Source: an uncultured Psychroserpens sp.
Lineage (GTDB): Bacteria; Bacteroidota; Bacteroidia; Flavobacteriales; Flavobacteriaceae
Length of the DNA: 64,000 nucleotides
Reading direction: 5' to 3'
Assembly: GCA_947489585.1 (NCBI GenBank)
Contig: CANLEE010000013.1
Coordinates: 79,820 to 143,819 of the forward strand
Of this stretch, positions 1 to 8,792 are shown piece after piece. The position numbers and the translations under genes were made by a program. How positions within the stretch are numbered: the stretch's first letter is position 1; every line of letters starts with the position of its first letter. The notes under the pieces are model-generated. The model made no database searches, was not told the DNA's origin, and was given only the letters and a program-made list of their open reading frames with translations.

Positions 1-138
1 AATCTCCGACGCAATCTCTGCTGTGGTACGTCTATAGATGTAGGCGAATAAGCCTAGTCTGCTATTCGTAGCCATGCTCTCATCAATGATAGTATCTAGC
101 GTGTCAAGGACTTGTTGTATGTTGATTGGACGTGGCAT
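1..138 (-). CDS. DUF5995-family protein, N-terminal fragment (runs off the window)
   Basis: Only the first 46 codons are present; the rest lies before base 1. The start is the ATG at 138-136. The visible residues read MPRPINIQQVLDTLDTII and then a stretch containing SRLGLFAYIYRRTT, which resembles the N-terminus of DUF5995 proteins (a helical start followed by F-x-x-x-YRRVT). That family has no established reaction. It is on the same strand as, and 79 nt downstream of, the long phosphatidylserine decarboxylase gene, so it may be the last gene of that unit. The family call rests on a short segment and is tentative; that it is a coding start is more secure. Confidence 0.5.
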   Translation of the reverse strand, partial: MPRPINIQQVLDTLDTIIDESMATNSRLGLFAYIYRRTTAEIASEI

Positions 139-217
139 GTGATTTATATAATTGCCATAATATATGGAAATCTGTTTGATTTAACAGACGTTACAACAAA
201 ACTCACTATTTTTAATC

Positions 218-1510
218 TTAGTCTCTTTCGTTCCAATATGCACAAACTTGCCCAAATTGGAAGTGAATAGGATTATGTGCTGGATCATTTTTCCATAAAT
301 ATAAATTAGGATTCTTCTGGAATAATAAAATCGTATCTGAGCCACCAAATCTAAACTTTCCAAATTCATCTCCTTTTTTGACCGTCTTTCCTTTGAGTTT
401 TGTGTACATGTCTACACCCGAAACTTGTGCCATACCAATTGGTACTGCTGCAATAAGACCTACAGTTTCACCTGCATCAACAATAAAAACACCTCTGGCT
501 TGCTGAAATTCATAACCACCCTCTGCACTGTCAGGTGCATGAAATTCACCATCAGAATTAAGCGTCACATCTAAAAAGACTTTACCTCGAACAGCTTTAC
601 ATTCTTTTACTTTTCCATTTACAGGAGAATGAAACCTGTGATAGTCAAAAGGGCTCAAGAAGTAATGAACAAAAGTACCACCTTTAAATGCTTCGGCCAG
701 CTTATCATCTTGTAGTAATTCATTTATGGAATATACGGTATGCGTATTCTTCAACGTCATGCTAGTAGGCTGACCATTTATGCCAAGCACATTGCCATCA
801 TCATCAATTGGATACATCATTTTGTAAGTGCAATCTGCAGGAGATGTAATTACATTATTGTTTTCTGGTTCAGCAATTGGTCGTAATGGTGTGTGTCCTT
901 TTTTATTCGCGCCATTAAATTCACGATAAAAAAACTCGTTAAAGGTTTTCCATTTTTTAGAATTTTCACTGTAAAGTGGAATATTGTACATTGGATCTAT
1001 AATGAAAGACGTCATTGCTGATATTGGAAGTGATTCCTTTGTGTCTAGAAATTTTCCCCAATCAACAGCGAAATCTCGTAGCCAGTCAGCAAAAACAAAA
1101 CCTCCTTTTTTGTAGCTCTGCAAGATGATGTTCATCGATGGCAATTGTTGATCCACTAGAAAATAGAATTGGCACAACAAGTCATATACCTTTTGGTTAT
1201 GGCCATTTTGTGTATCATCACTACTCCATGCATCTGGATAAAGCGGGTCATCAATTTCGTTAGGTATTAACACCAAATAATGCTCTACATAGTCTAGATA
1301 AGCTTCTGGTGTCGTTGGCCAGCCGTTGCCTTCAAATACATTATCTAGCGCATGATAAAGGTCAGGATGCAATTCATTCCAAGCTCTTTTTTTTGCAATC
1401 ATTAAAGACGTTTGAAGGGCAATACGAAAAGCTTTATCGCTCTTAATTTGACTTTTTAATTCTTTGTACGAGGGCGTGGTTTTTGGCCACTTTGGATTTG
1501 AATGCTTCAT
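218..1510 (-). CDS. Phosphatidylserine decarboxylase, long PF12588-type
   Basis: 430 residues, about twice the usual bacterial Psd. The C-terminal half carries the decarboxylase core: Asp226 in SPAD, the DYHRFHSP block (His291/His294), and the autocleavage site FGGSD with Ser391 as the residue expected to become the pyruvoyl group. Residues about 30-180 match the extra N-terminal domain (PF12588-like) of a Psd branch found in fungi and some bacteria. The family reaction is phosphatidylserine to phosphatidylethanolamine plus CO2, but members with this extra domain may act on other carboxylated substrates. There is no clear signal peptide or membrane helix. A standard psd lies 1.5 kb away, so this copy is probably specialised. 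GGS instead of the common LGS(T) is normal in this branch. Confidence 0.85.
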   Translation of the reverse strand: MKHSNPKWPKTTPSYKELKSQIKSDKAFRIALQTSLMIAKKRAWNELHPDLYHALDNVFEGNGWPTTPEAYLDYVEHYLVLIPNEIDDPLYPDAWSSDDTQNGHNQKVYDLLCQFYFLVDQQLPSMNIILQSYKKGGFVFADWLRDFAVDWGKFLDTKESLPISAMTSFIIDPMYNIPLYSENSKKWKTFNEFFYREFNGANKKGHTPLRPIAEPENNNVITSPADCTYKMMYPIDDDGNVLGINGQPTSMTLKNTHTVYSINELLQDDKLAEAFKGGTFVHYFLSPFDYHRFHSPVNGKVKECKAVRGKVFLDVTLNSDGEFHAPDSAEGGYEFQQARGVFIVDAGETVGLIAAVPIGMAQVSGVDMYTKLKGKTVKKGDEFGKFRFGGSDTILLFQKNPNLYLWKNDPAHNPIHFQFGQVCAYWNERD

Positions 1511-1618
1511 CTTAAAGGGTCTATAGTATATCGCTTGGAATATCCCAAGTTTTCAATACTAAAAATAAAGCAAAAGGAGTTGTTTTTTATACGTAGAATT
1601 ACCTGTATTTCAAATGAT

Positions 1619-2698
1619 TTATGCTAGCACAAACCCATCCCAACGTTTCATATATGTCACAAAGTTTAAACCTAAGCCTTCTTGCATGAGATAGGTTTCT
1701 GATACAGGCAATTCAATAGGAGTGAAGTTTGGATTGTCAAGTACTCGTAATGGAAAATCATGATGTAAAATTGCTGAACGACCTATAGAGACAAAATCCA
1801 CACCAGTATCTAGAACTTTTTGTACATCTTGTCCAGTTCTAATATTTCCCGCAACGGTCCATTTTACATTTTTGTAATCAAGCTCAGCGAAATGTTCTAG
1901 TAATGATTTATGTTGGTGAGCGTCTTCTTCAGGTTGTTTAAACACATCCCAAAGTGAGATGTCGAGAAAGTCGATAGCGTGGTCGTCAATCAATTGTTGT
2001 GTTATGATTTTAATTTCTTGGAGTTGCATTCCAAAACGTTCAGGCGAAAGGCGTACACCTAATAAAAATTCTGGTCCGCAAGCCGTTCTAATACCATCTA
2101 CAATTTCAAAAAGGAGGCGCGCTCTGTTTTCTAAAGCGCCACCATATACATCTTTTCGGAGGTTAATTTTAGAACTCAAAAATTGGGTCAATATATAACC
2201 ATGAGCACCATGCACTTCCACACCATCATAACCTGCTTGTTGTGAACGTACAGCGGCCGCAATAAAATCGTCGCGTAGCTCATGAACTTCGTTTAAGGCT
2301 AACGCTCTCGCATTATATTTCTCATGTTCAGAAGGACAGACCGCTTTTTGTTGAATGACATCATAAGGCGAACGCATGCCAGCATGATGCAGTTGAATTA
2401 CTGCCAAACTCCCATGGGTTTTAATGCCTTTAGCCAGACGTGTATGACCTTCGATATGCGTATCAGAGAATATCCCTAATTGACCAGGAAAGCCTTTACC
2501 AACAGCTTGCACATGTGAGGCGCAAGTCATCGTGAGACCAAAACCACCTTTAGCGCGCATAGTTAACCAGTTGTATTCATCATCACTTAACCTACCATCA
2601 TCATGGCTTTGCGTATTGGTCATTGGTGCCAACATAAAAAGGTTGGACATCACAGTCCCGCAATGAAATTGTATAGGTGTATTAGATTTGTATGCCAT
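1619..2698 (-). CDS. NADH:flavin oxidoreductase, Old Yellow Enzyme family
   Basis: 359 residues folding as one FMN-binding TIM barrel. Seen are the N-terminal LAPMTN strand, HHAGMRS in the barrel, the GYDGVEVHGAHGYILTQFLS signature (residues about 160-179), GGALENRARL and VRLSPERFG, and the phosphate-binding end VSIGRSAILHHDFP. The family uses NAD(P)H to reduce activated alkenes such as enones or nitro compounds; the substrate cannot be read from sequence. It is on the same strand as its neighbours, 19 nt after the ACBP gene, so it may be read through from the lipid cluster. Soluble, cytoplasmic. Confidence 0.9.
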   Translation of the reverse strand: MAYKSNTPIQFHCGTVMSNLFMLAPMTNTQSHDDGRLSDDEYNWLTMRAKGGFGLTMTCASHVQAVGKGFPGQLGIFSDTHIEGHTRLAKGIKTHGSLAVIQLHHAGMRSPYDVIQQKAVCPSEHEKYNARALALNEVHELRDDFIAAAVRSQQAGYDGVEVHGAHGYILTQFLSSKINLRKDVYGGALENRARLLFEIVDGIRTACGPEFLLGVRLSPERFGMQLQEIKIITQQLIDDHAIDFLDISLWDVFKQPEEDAHQHKSLLEHFAELDYKNVKWTVAGNIRTGQDVQKVLDTGVDFVSIGRSAILHHDFPLRVLDNPNFTPIELPVSETYLMQEGLGLNFVTYMKRWDGFVLA

Positions 2699-2717
2699 AT
2701 TTTAAAAAGGAGTTTTA

Positions 2718-2984
2718 CTACTCCCTATATAAGAAGTAGTTATCGACCAAATCGATGTAGATACGTTTGGCTTCATCTTGAGTCACATCCTGAACCTGAA
2801 ACAAAGCATTGGTTTTAAAGGCATTGATAATAGGTTTACTACTGCTAGGGCGGCCATAATTATTGGTCGCTTTTTTATAGTAGGCGTAGAGACGTAATAA
2901 GAAATCGGCAGGAAAAGGTTCAGTATGCGCATTGATTCGCGCTACTGCATCTTGAAATTCTATGTCTAATTCTTCTGAAGTCAT
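2718..2984 (-). CDS. Acyl-CoA-binding protein (ACBP family)
   Basis: 88 residues, the usual ACBP length. The order F-x-x-A (residues 11-14), LRLYAYYKKAT (30-40), the Gly-Arg-Pro turn, and DEAKRIYIDLVDNY at the end match the four-helix ACBP fold, which binds long-chain acyl-CoA in the cytosol. The Trp usual in the middle helix (A-W-x-x-W) is replaced by INAF, a difference also expected in flavobacterial members. Its start overlaps the last four bases of psd (ATGA), which indicates translational coupling and places acyl-CoA handling with phospholipid synthesis. Confidence 0.85.
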   Translation of the reverse strand: MTSEELDIEFQDAVARINAHTEPFPADFLLRLYAYYKKATNNYGRPSSSKPIINAFKTNALFQVQDVTQDEAKRIYIDLVDNYFLYRE

Positions 2985-3634
2985 GACTTTTCAGCAATAA
3001 TACTTTCGCCTCCTTTTACTTTTTGATTGAGTTTTACTTTGATATTTGCATCGAGTGGTAAAAATAAATCCACGCGAGATCCAAATTTAATAAATCCAGA
3101 ATCATCACCTTGTATGGCTTTATCTTCGGCCTTGGCATAGTTGACTATACGTTTTGCTAATGCACCAGCAATTTGACGATAGAGCACTTTTCCGAAGTGT
3201 TCATTTTCTACGACAACAGTTGTACGTTCGTTTTCTTCACTGGCTTTTGGGTGCCAAGCGACAAGATACTTTCCTGGATGATACTTGCTATAAGTTACAT
3301 TTCCGCCTATAGGATAACGCGTCACATGCACATTCAAAGGAGACATAAACACAGATACCTGAATGCGTTTTTCATTGAAAACTTCGTTTTCAAATACTTC
3401 TTCAATCACAACAACTTTTCCATCAACAGGAGATACTGCTGTATGGTTATTAAGTGTCGTATGACGTTTGGGGTTTCTAAAAAATTGAAGGATGAGTACC
3501 AATAGTACCAACATGCCAACCATCAGTAGTATTCGCAACCACGAAATCTCAATGAAGCGATCTATTAATAGGATAGCTGCAATGACCACAACAAATGTGA
3601 TTAATATGATTTTATAACCTTCTTTATGAAACAT
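2981..3634 (-). CDS. psd: Phosphatidylserine decarboxylase proenzyme
   Basis: 217 residues, the short archaeal/Bacteroidota Psd type. Two N-terminal hydrophobic segments (about 8-24 and 32-50) anchor it in the inner membrane. The catalytic Asp71 lies in SPVDG, His103 in SPLNVHVTR, and the self-cleavage Gly-Ser is FGS (Ser186), which yields the pyruvoyl-bearing small subunit. It converts phosphatidylserine to phosphatidylethanolamine, the main membrane lipid of this phylum. It overlaps cdsA upstream by 11 nt and the ACBP gene downstream by 4 nt, so the three are one translation-coupled unit. No phosphatidylserine synthase gene is in the window. Confidence 0.95.
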   Translation of the reverse strand: MFHKEGYKIILITFVVVIAAILLIDRFIEISWLRILLMVGMLVLLVLILQFFRNPKRHTTLNNHTAVSPVDGKVVVIEEVFENEVFNEKRIQVSVFMSPLNVHVTRYPIGGNVTYSKYHPGKYLVAWHPKASEENERTTVVVENEHFGKVLYRQIAGALAKRIVNYAKAEDKAIQGDDSGFIKFGSRVDLFLPLDANIKVKLNQKVKGGESIIAEKS

Positions 3635-4445
3635 AAGTAACGAGTCTTAAAAATAAAAATATAAATGGTGCTGCAAAGATAATACTATCTAGACGATCTA
3701 GTAAACCGCCATGACCTGGCATAATTACACCACTATCTTTGACGTTTGCTTGACGTTTAAATTTGGATTCTATTAAATCACCAAGTGTTCCAAAAACACT
3801 AACAATGATACTTAAAATAAGCCAATTAGTAAAGGACAAGGTACCAGAAAAATGCCAAATAAAATAGCTGGCAATGCATGAGAAAAAGAGGCCTCCTAAA
3901 AATCCTTCAACTGTTTTCTTAGGAGAAACACTTGGAAATAGTTTTTGTTTGCCAAAGTTTTTTCCAACAATATATGCAAATGTATCATTAATCCAAACCA
4001 ATATAAATGAGCCTAATAGCAGTTTAGGTGTAAAGTTATGATCGAAGTTTGCTATACAGACTAAAAACACAAAACCACTAGATAAATAGAAGGTCGTTAT
4101 GATAAATCGTTTAGAGCTAAATAGCGGAATCGTCTTTTCTGAAAACAAATCTTTAATTAAAATGAGTAATACAAAAATAGAAACGGCTAATAATATTTGT
4201 GCAGCTTCATCAATGCCAGTAATCGAGTCGGCAATAATTTTCCAATAGGCGAAACCTAAGTAGAGTACCGTAAATATGACGTAAGGGAAAAAGCTTTTTA
4301 ACTGAATGAGTTTTTTAAACTCTGCCATAGCGATGAGTCCAAAAACAAAAAAGAGAGCGATGAGTGCATTTTGCCAATATAGTGAAGCAATAAGAAGAGA
4401 TACGTATAGTAGACCTGAGAGTGCTCTTGTTATGTATTCTTTCAT
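3624..4445 (-). CDS. cdsA: Phosphatidate cytidylyltransferase (CDP-diacylglycerol synthase)
   Basis: 273 residues with about eight membrane helices. The family signature is complete near the C-terminus: S227-x-F-K-R, KDSG, then MPGHGGLLDRLD ending near Asp253. It makes CDP-diacylglycerol from CTP and phosphatidic acid, the precursor for all phospholipids including the phosphatidylserine used by the downstream Psd. It ends 11 nt inside psd and starts directly after the stop of the LUD gene (start 4445, LUD stop at 4446), so it is coupled on both sides. Confidence 0.95.
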   Translation of the reverse strand: MKEYITRALSGLLYVSLLIASLYWQNALIALFFVFGLIAMAEFKKLIQLKSFFPYVIFTVLYLGFAYWKIIADSITGIDEAAQILLAVSIFVLLILIKDLFSEKTIPLFSSKRFIITTFYLSSGFVFLVCIANFDHNFTPKLLLGSFILVWINDTFAYIVGKNFGKQKLFPSVSPKKTVEGFLGGLFFSCIASYFIWHFSGTLSFTNWLILSIIVSVFGTLGDLIESKFKRQANVKDSGVIMPGHGGLLDRLDSIIFAAPFIFLFLRLVTYVS

Positions 4446-5051
4446 TTATAAATCTTCTAGTAGCAACAAATATAAGTTTTTTGAGCTGCTTCCGTAAGTA
4501 AGAAAGTCTTTATCTTCAACGGTTTTAAAATGCTTTATGGTTGTAATATTTGTTGGAATTTTATCGCGATTTTTTCCTTTGATACCACGTAAGCCTTCAC
4601 CTATATTTTGCACAAATTGACTTGTAGTTGCGTAGATGATAAAATTATCAGGTAATTCTTTTAGTTTTTTTTCAGCAATTTGATTAGATGATATCAAAAG
4701 TGATCCATCATCAGATATGAGGTATTCACAGGTTGAAAAGAAATAAGTACTTTCAGAAATTCGCATCGTAGTATTAAAGTTAAAACCTTTGAATACATCG
4801 TTTAGACGTTCATCAAATAATAATACTTTATCATCTTGCCAATTATTTTCCTCTAAAATTGAATTTAAGCTGTCCTGAACTTCTTGCATATTTTCACAAT
4901 ACAGAAATTTTCCACCATTAGCCTTGAAATTTATAGTGAATTGTTCATCTACTGGCAGCTTTATTTCGGGCATGTACTTGCCTCTCTCTTCGCTTTTTAT
5001 GTTGTCTTCAGGTGTGTTTTTTAAACCGAAGATTTTACGAAATAGACTCAT
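4446..5051 (-). CDS. LUD-domain protein (LutC/YkgG-like), function unknown
   Basis: 201 residues. The fold pattern matches the LUD domain: an N-terminal charged leader, KVLLFDERL, the acidic turn STYFFSTCEYLISDDGSLLISS (residues about 100-121), and the late IIYATTSQFVQNIGEGLRGIKGK phosphate-loop-like stretch. True LutC proteins act with LutA/LutB in lactate oxidation, but neither partner is here. In flavobacteria this paralogue is routinely found between ftsH and cdsA, so its role is likely different and is not known. The gene abuts cdsA without spacer. Confidence 0.75.
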   Translation of the reverse strand: MSLFRKIFGLKNTPEDNIKSEERGKYMPEIKLPVDEQFTINFKANGGKFLYCENMQEVQDSLNSILEENNWQDDKVLLFDERLNDVFKGFNFNTTMRISESTYFFSTCEYLISDDGSLLISSNQIAEKKLKELPDNFIIYATTSQFVQNIGEGLRGIKGKNRDKIPTNITTIKHFKTVEDKDFLTYGSSSKNLYLLLLEDL

Positions 5052-5100
5052 GTATAGGAATTGCTATTAACCTAATTGAATTAATGTATTTCTCAAATAT

Positions 5101-5140
5101 AAAAAAACTTAAACTAATGCGATATTAATTTAAGTTTTTT
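5101..5140 (-). terminator. Rho-independent terminator after ftsH
   Basis: A 12-bp AT-rich perfect inverted repeat (AAAAAACTTAAA at 5102-5113, TTTAAGTTTTTT at 5129-5140) with a 15-nt loop. Read on the minus strand it is followed by a run of T and lies 25 nt beyond the ftsH stop, so it should separate ftsH from the LUD gene. It is low in GC, so termination may be partial and allow read-through into the lipid genes. Confidence 0.65.
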
Positions 5141-5164
5141 ATATGATTATTCGTTGAGTGACGT

Positions 5165-7132
5165 TTATTCCTCTTCTTCGATTTTTGGCGATTCTATTAA
5201 TCGTTCTTCAATCTCTTTTTTGAAAGGACGTTCTCCAAAAATTTTCTCTAGATTATCTTTAAAAATGACTTCTTTTTCAAGTAAAACTTCAGCCAATTCT
5301 GTGAGTTTGTCTTTGTGCTTTTCTAATAATTTGATAGCACGTATATACTGCTCTTCAATAATGTCCGAAATCTCCTTATCAATCAACTCAGCAGTTTGTT
5401 CACTGTAGGGTTTTGTAAAACCGTATTCAGATTGTCCTGAAGAGTCATAATACGTTAAGTTTCCAACTTTATCGCTCAAGCCATAAATGGTTACCATGGC
5501 TCTAGCTTGTTTCGTTACTTTTTCAAGATCACTTAATGCACCTGTAGAGATTTTATCAAAAATAACTTTCTCAGCAGCACGACCACCAAGTGCAGCACAC
5601 ATTTCGTCTAACATTTGTTCAGGGCGTACAATTAAACGCTCTTCTGGCAAATACCATGCAGCTCCTAAGGATTGACCACGAGGTACAATAGTCACTTTTA
5701 CTAAAGGAGCAGCGTGCTCTAGCATCCAGCTTACTGTAGCATGTCCAGCTTCATGAAAAGCAATGGCTTTTTTCTCCTCTTTAGTGATGATCTTATTTTT
5801 CTTTTCTAAACCACCAACAATTCTATCAACAGCATCTAAGAAATCTTGTTTGTCTACCGCTTTCTTACCATTACGTGCGGCAATTAGAGCTGCTTCATTA
5901 CATACGTTAGCGATATCTGCTCCAGAAAAACCTGGTGTTTGTTTTGCTAAGAAATCGACATCTAATTTTTCAGATTGCTTGATAGGTCTTAAATGCACTT
6001 CAAAAATCTCTTTACGCTCTCTTACATCTGGAAGATCAACAAAAATTTGTCTATCAAAACGTCCGGCACGCATTAAGGCTTTATCTAAAACATCTGCTCT
6101 ATTGGTTGCGGCTAATACAATAACGTTTGTATTGGTTCCAAAACCATCCATTTCGGTAAGCAATTGATTTAATGTGTTTTCACGCTCATCATTAGATCCT
6201 GAGAAATTACTTTTTCCACGCGCTCTACCGATGGCATCAATTTCATCGATGAAGATAATAGCAGGTGATTTTTCTTTAGCTTGCTTAAATAAATCTCTTA
6301 CACGCGACGCTCCAACACCAACAAACATCTCAACGAAATCAGATCCTGATAATGAGAAGAATGGTACTTTTGCTTCTCCAGCAACTGCTTTTGCTAATAA
6401 GGTTTTACCTGTTCCTGGTTGTCCAACTAACAGGGCTCCTTTTGGAATTTTACCACCTAGGGAGGTATATTTCTCTGGGTTTTTTAAGAAGTCTACAATT
6501 TCTTGTACTTCTTCTTTTGCACCTTCTAAACCTGCAACATCTTTAAATGATGTTTTTACGTCAGTTTTCTCATCAAATAGTTTAGCTTTTGATTTTCCTA
6601 TGTTGAAAATTTGTCCACCAGCACCACCTCCAGAACCACCAGACATACGTCTCATGATAAAGATCCAAACACCTATGATTAAGATAAACGGCAATAATGA
6701 GAAGATAAGATTTCCGAAGAAATTCTCCTCAGTTACAAATGTCGTAGGAACAAACACATTGTTATCGTCGGCGTTAATGCTTTCAATTTTTTTCTGAAAC
6801 AACTCTTGCTCACCAAATTCAAATGAGTAGTTAGGCTGTGCAGTTACAGACGGAAGGATATTATTAGGTTTCGCTTTTTTATGAACTTCTTTTGCCAATG
6901 CATCTTTAGTTAGATACACACGAGCTTCTCGTCCATTTGCAATGACAAGCTTTTCAACATCACCATCTTCCATAAAAGCAAAAAACTCTGATGGATTTAT
7001 TTTCTTTGCATTAGAACCTCCAAAACCTCCTGATAATAATTGTATTGCAAGAAATGCAGCAATAACGAAGCCGTAAATCCAATACGGACTAAATTTTGGT
7101 TTTTTATTTAAATTTTTATTGTCTTTTGCCAT
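5165..7132 (-). CDS. ftsH: ATP-dependent zinc metalloprotease FtsH
   Basis: 655 residues. Two membrane helices (about 17-34 and 140-160) flank a periplasmic domain. The AAA+ module follows: Walker A GQPGTGKT (237-244), Walker B IIFIDEID (292-299), the second region of homology ATNRADVLDKALMRAGRFDR, and the protease active site HEAGH (460-464). A Gly-rich linker GGSGGGAGG follows the second helix. FtsH forms membrane hexamers that extract and degrade damaged or short-lived membrane and cytosolic proteins. Upstream rsfS is 37 nt away on the same strand, and the two form the usual flavobacterial pair. Confidence 0.98.
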   Translation of the reverse strand: MAKDNKNLNKKPKFSPYWIYGFVIAAFLAIQLLSGGFGGSNAKKINPSEFFAFMEDGDVEKLVIANGREARVYLTKDALAKEVHKKAKPNNILPSVTAQPNYSFEFGEQELFQKKIESINADDNNVFVPTTFVTEENFFGNLIFSLLPFILIIGVWIFIMRRMSGGSGGGAGGQIFNIGKSKAKLFDEKTDVKTSFKDVAGLEGAKEEVQEIVDFLKNPEKYTSLGGKIPKGALLVGQPGTGKTLLAKAVAGEAKVPFFSLSGSDFVEMFVGVGASRVRDLFKQAKEKSPAIIFIDEIDAIGRARGKSNFSGSNDERENTLNQLLTEMDGFGTNTNVIVLAATNRADVLDKALMRAGRFDRQIFVDLPDVRERKEIFEVHLRPIKQSEKLDVDFLAKQTPGFSGADIANVCNEAALIAARNGKKAVDKQDFLDAVDRIVGGLEKKNKIITKEEKKAIAFHEAGHATVSWMLEHAAPLVKVTIVPRGQSLGAAWYLPEERLIVRPEQMLDEMCAALGGRAAEKVIFDKISTGALSDLEKVTKQARAMVTIYGLSDKVGNLTYYDSSGQSEYGFTKPYSEQTAELIDKEISDIIEEQYIRAIKLLEKHKDKLTELAEVLLEKEVIFKDNLEKIFGERPFKKEIEERLIESPKIEEEE

Positions 7133-7169
7133 CTATAATTACCACTAGTGTGGTTTTTTATTTAATAGT

Positions 7170-7541
7170 TTAGTAACTCGTTTCAATAATCGTAGTCTTT
7201 GCATCTCCCCAAAGGCTTTCGATATCATAATACTCTCTTATGTGTTTTTGAAAAACATGAACAACTACATTGACATAGTCGATTAAAACCCATTCTGCAT
7301 TATCGCTTCCTTCAATATGCCAAGGATTGTCTTTATGTTCTTTACTTACCTTTTTTTGAATGGAGCTTACAATAGCGTTTACTTGTGTATTAGAAGTTCC
7401 TTCACAAATAATAAAGTAGTCACATACTGTATTTTCAATTTCTCTTAAATCTAAAATCGTAATTTCTTTTCCTTTTACATCTTCAATTCCAGCAATAACT
7501 GTACTTATAAGTTGATCTGGACCCGTATTTTTTTTCGCCAT
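7170..7541 (-). CDS. rsfS: Ribosomal silencing factor RsfS
   Basis: 123 residues. The core motifs are IAGIEDVKGKEITILDLREIE, DYFIICEGTSNTQVNAI, the conserved HIEGSDNAEWVLIDYVNVVVHVF and a YY-x-IESLW end. RsfS binds ribosomal protein L14 (uL14) and blocks joining of the ribosomal subunits during starvation. It is the first gene before ftsH, with a -7 box 20 nt upstream of its start. Confidence 0.95.
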   Translation of the reverse strand: MAKKNTGPDQLISTVIAGIEDVKGKEITILDLREIENTVCDYFIICEGTSNTQVNAIVSSIQKKVSKEHKDNPWHIEGSDNAEWVLIDYVNVVVHVFQKHIREYYDIESLWGDAKTTIIETSY

Positions 7542-7561
7542 TAAATTGATTTAATTTTGTG

Positions 7562-7569
7562 CAAAGTTA
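7562..7569 (-). promoter_or_regulatory. Putative -7 element for rsfS-ftsH
   Basis: The minus strand reads TAACTTTG, matching the Bacteroidota -7 consensus TAnnTTTG, ending 20 nt before the rsfS start. No TTG is seen at the -33 spacing. Confidence 0.5.
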
Positions 7570-7637
7570 TTATTTTTTTGGTTCTTATAAACAGATATTA
7601 TTCATAAGAAATTTATAATTTTTTTTAACACATTACT

Positions 7638-8369
7638 ATGCATATAATCAAACTTGATGCCATCGACTCTACTAATTCGTTTTTAAGACAATTGAGTAGT
7701 AATAAAATAGTAGATGATTATACTGTTATAGTGGCCAAATCTCAGACAAAAGGTCGTGGTCAAATGGGAACTGAATGGCATTCTCAACCTGGTAAAAACC
7801 TGATGGCTAGTGTATTTATTGATGTTTCTTTTTTAAAAATTGAAAGCAGCTTTTATATAAGTATGATGATGTCTTTAGCAATTTCTAAGGTATTAAAAGA
7901 CTTGCAAATTAAAAATGTAAAAGTGAAATGGCCTAACGACATTTTGGCAGACCAGAAAAAGATTTCAGGTATTTTGATTGAAAATGTCATAAAAAACAAC
8001 CAATTACAAGCAACAATTATTGGTTTCGGACTTAATGTAAATCAAGTATATTTTGAGAATTTACCTTTAGCAACATCAATGCATATTGTCTCTGGGCAAA
8101 CGTATCATCTCGATGAAGTTTTAAAATGCATTATAGTGCAATTACGTTTATATACTGAAATTTTAAAGACTGGAAACTTTCAGCTAATAAAAGAGATGTA
8201 TGAATCTGAATTATTCAGAAAAAATAAACCTTCAACATTTGAAGATGTTGAAGGTGTCTTATTTTCTGGTTTTATAAAAGGCGTTTCAAATTCAGGACAT
8301 CTACAAGTGTTGATTGAAGATGATATCCTTAAAGAATTTGATTTAAAAGAAGTTAAACTTCTCTATTAA
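7638..8369 (+). CDS. birA: Biotin--[acetyl-CoA-carboxylase] ligase (catalytic domain only)
   Basis: 243 residues. The biotin-binding loop is GRGQMGTEW (residues about 37-45) and the catalytic strand has KWPNDIL (98-104), followed by KISGILIE and GFGLNVNQ. It activates biotin as biotinyl-AMP and attaches it to the biotin carrier protein. There is no N-terminal helix-turn-helix, so it is the non-regulatory class that cannot repress a biotin operon. It is divergent from rsfS. Its stop overlaps the stop of the convergent SRPBCC gene (bases 8366-8369, TTAA, serve both). Confidence 0.93.
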   Translation: MHIIKLDAIDSTNSFLRQLSSNKIVDDYTVIVAKSQTKGRGQMGTEWHSQPGKNLMASVFIDVSFLKIESSFYISMMMSLAISKVLKDLQIKNVKVKWPNDILADQKKISGILIENVIKNNQLQATIIGFGLNVNQVYFENLPLATSMHIVSGQTYHLDEVLKCIIVQLRLYTEILKTGNFQLIKEMYESELFRKNKPSTFEDVEGVLFSGFIKGVSNSGHLQVLIEDDILKEFDLKEVKLLY

Positions 8370-8761
8370 ACACTTGCGGGCATATTACCTACTAAAGTTT
8401 CAATAAACTTACTAATTGGGCCTTTGATCATCATTGCCATCATCGCATTGAATTCGCCTTCAAAAATGAGTTCAACTTCGCTTTTATTTTCAGCAAGCTC
8501 AGTAATGTTTCCAGTTAATGAAAAATCCAATTTCCCACCTGCTGCTCCTAAAACAATTTTATTTGGCGCAATTGCTTCTTTCTTTTTTAATACAATCTCT
8601 GGCATTCCTTTAAGCGCAAATAAAAACTTATCTTCTTCTAAAACTTCAAACTTGCTAATATTTTCTGGCATTAGCTTTTCAAAGTTTTTGACATCAGATA
8701 AAAAATCAAAAGTCTCTTGAGCTGATTTATCTATAGTTGTTTTTGGTGATTCTAATTTCAT
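8366..8761 (-). CDS. SRPBCC-family (START-like) protein, function unknown
   Basis: 131 residues from the ATG at 8761; an in-frame ATG 24 nt further up (8785) is less likely because homologues begin MKLESPK. The sequence opens with a beta strand, then SAQETFDFLSDVKNFEKLMP, the helix-turn typical of SRPBCC lipid- or ligand-binding folds, and ends with a long C-terminal helix (KGPISKFIETLVGNMP). No catalytic residue pattern is apparent. It follows pyrE on the same strand with a 31-nt gap, so the two probably share a transcript. Cytoplasmic, no signal peptide. Confidence 0.75.
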   Translation of the reverse strand: MKLESPKTTIDKSAQETFDFLSDVKNFEKLMPENISKFEVLEEDKFLFALKGMPEIVLKKKEAIAPNKIVLGAAGGKLDFSLTGNITELAENKSEVELIFEGEFNAMMAMMIKGPISKFIETLVGNMPASV

Positions 8762-8792
8762 GTGTGTTATTTTATAATTTAACAAGCTTTAA

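Noticed and set aside
5763..6797. Long plus-strand open frames (up to 207 residues) inside ftsH
   Set aside because: They lie opposite the conserved AAA+ domain of FtsH; the protein they would give has no recognisable features.
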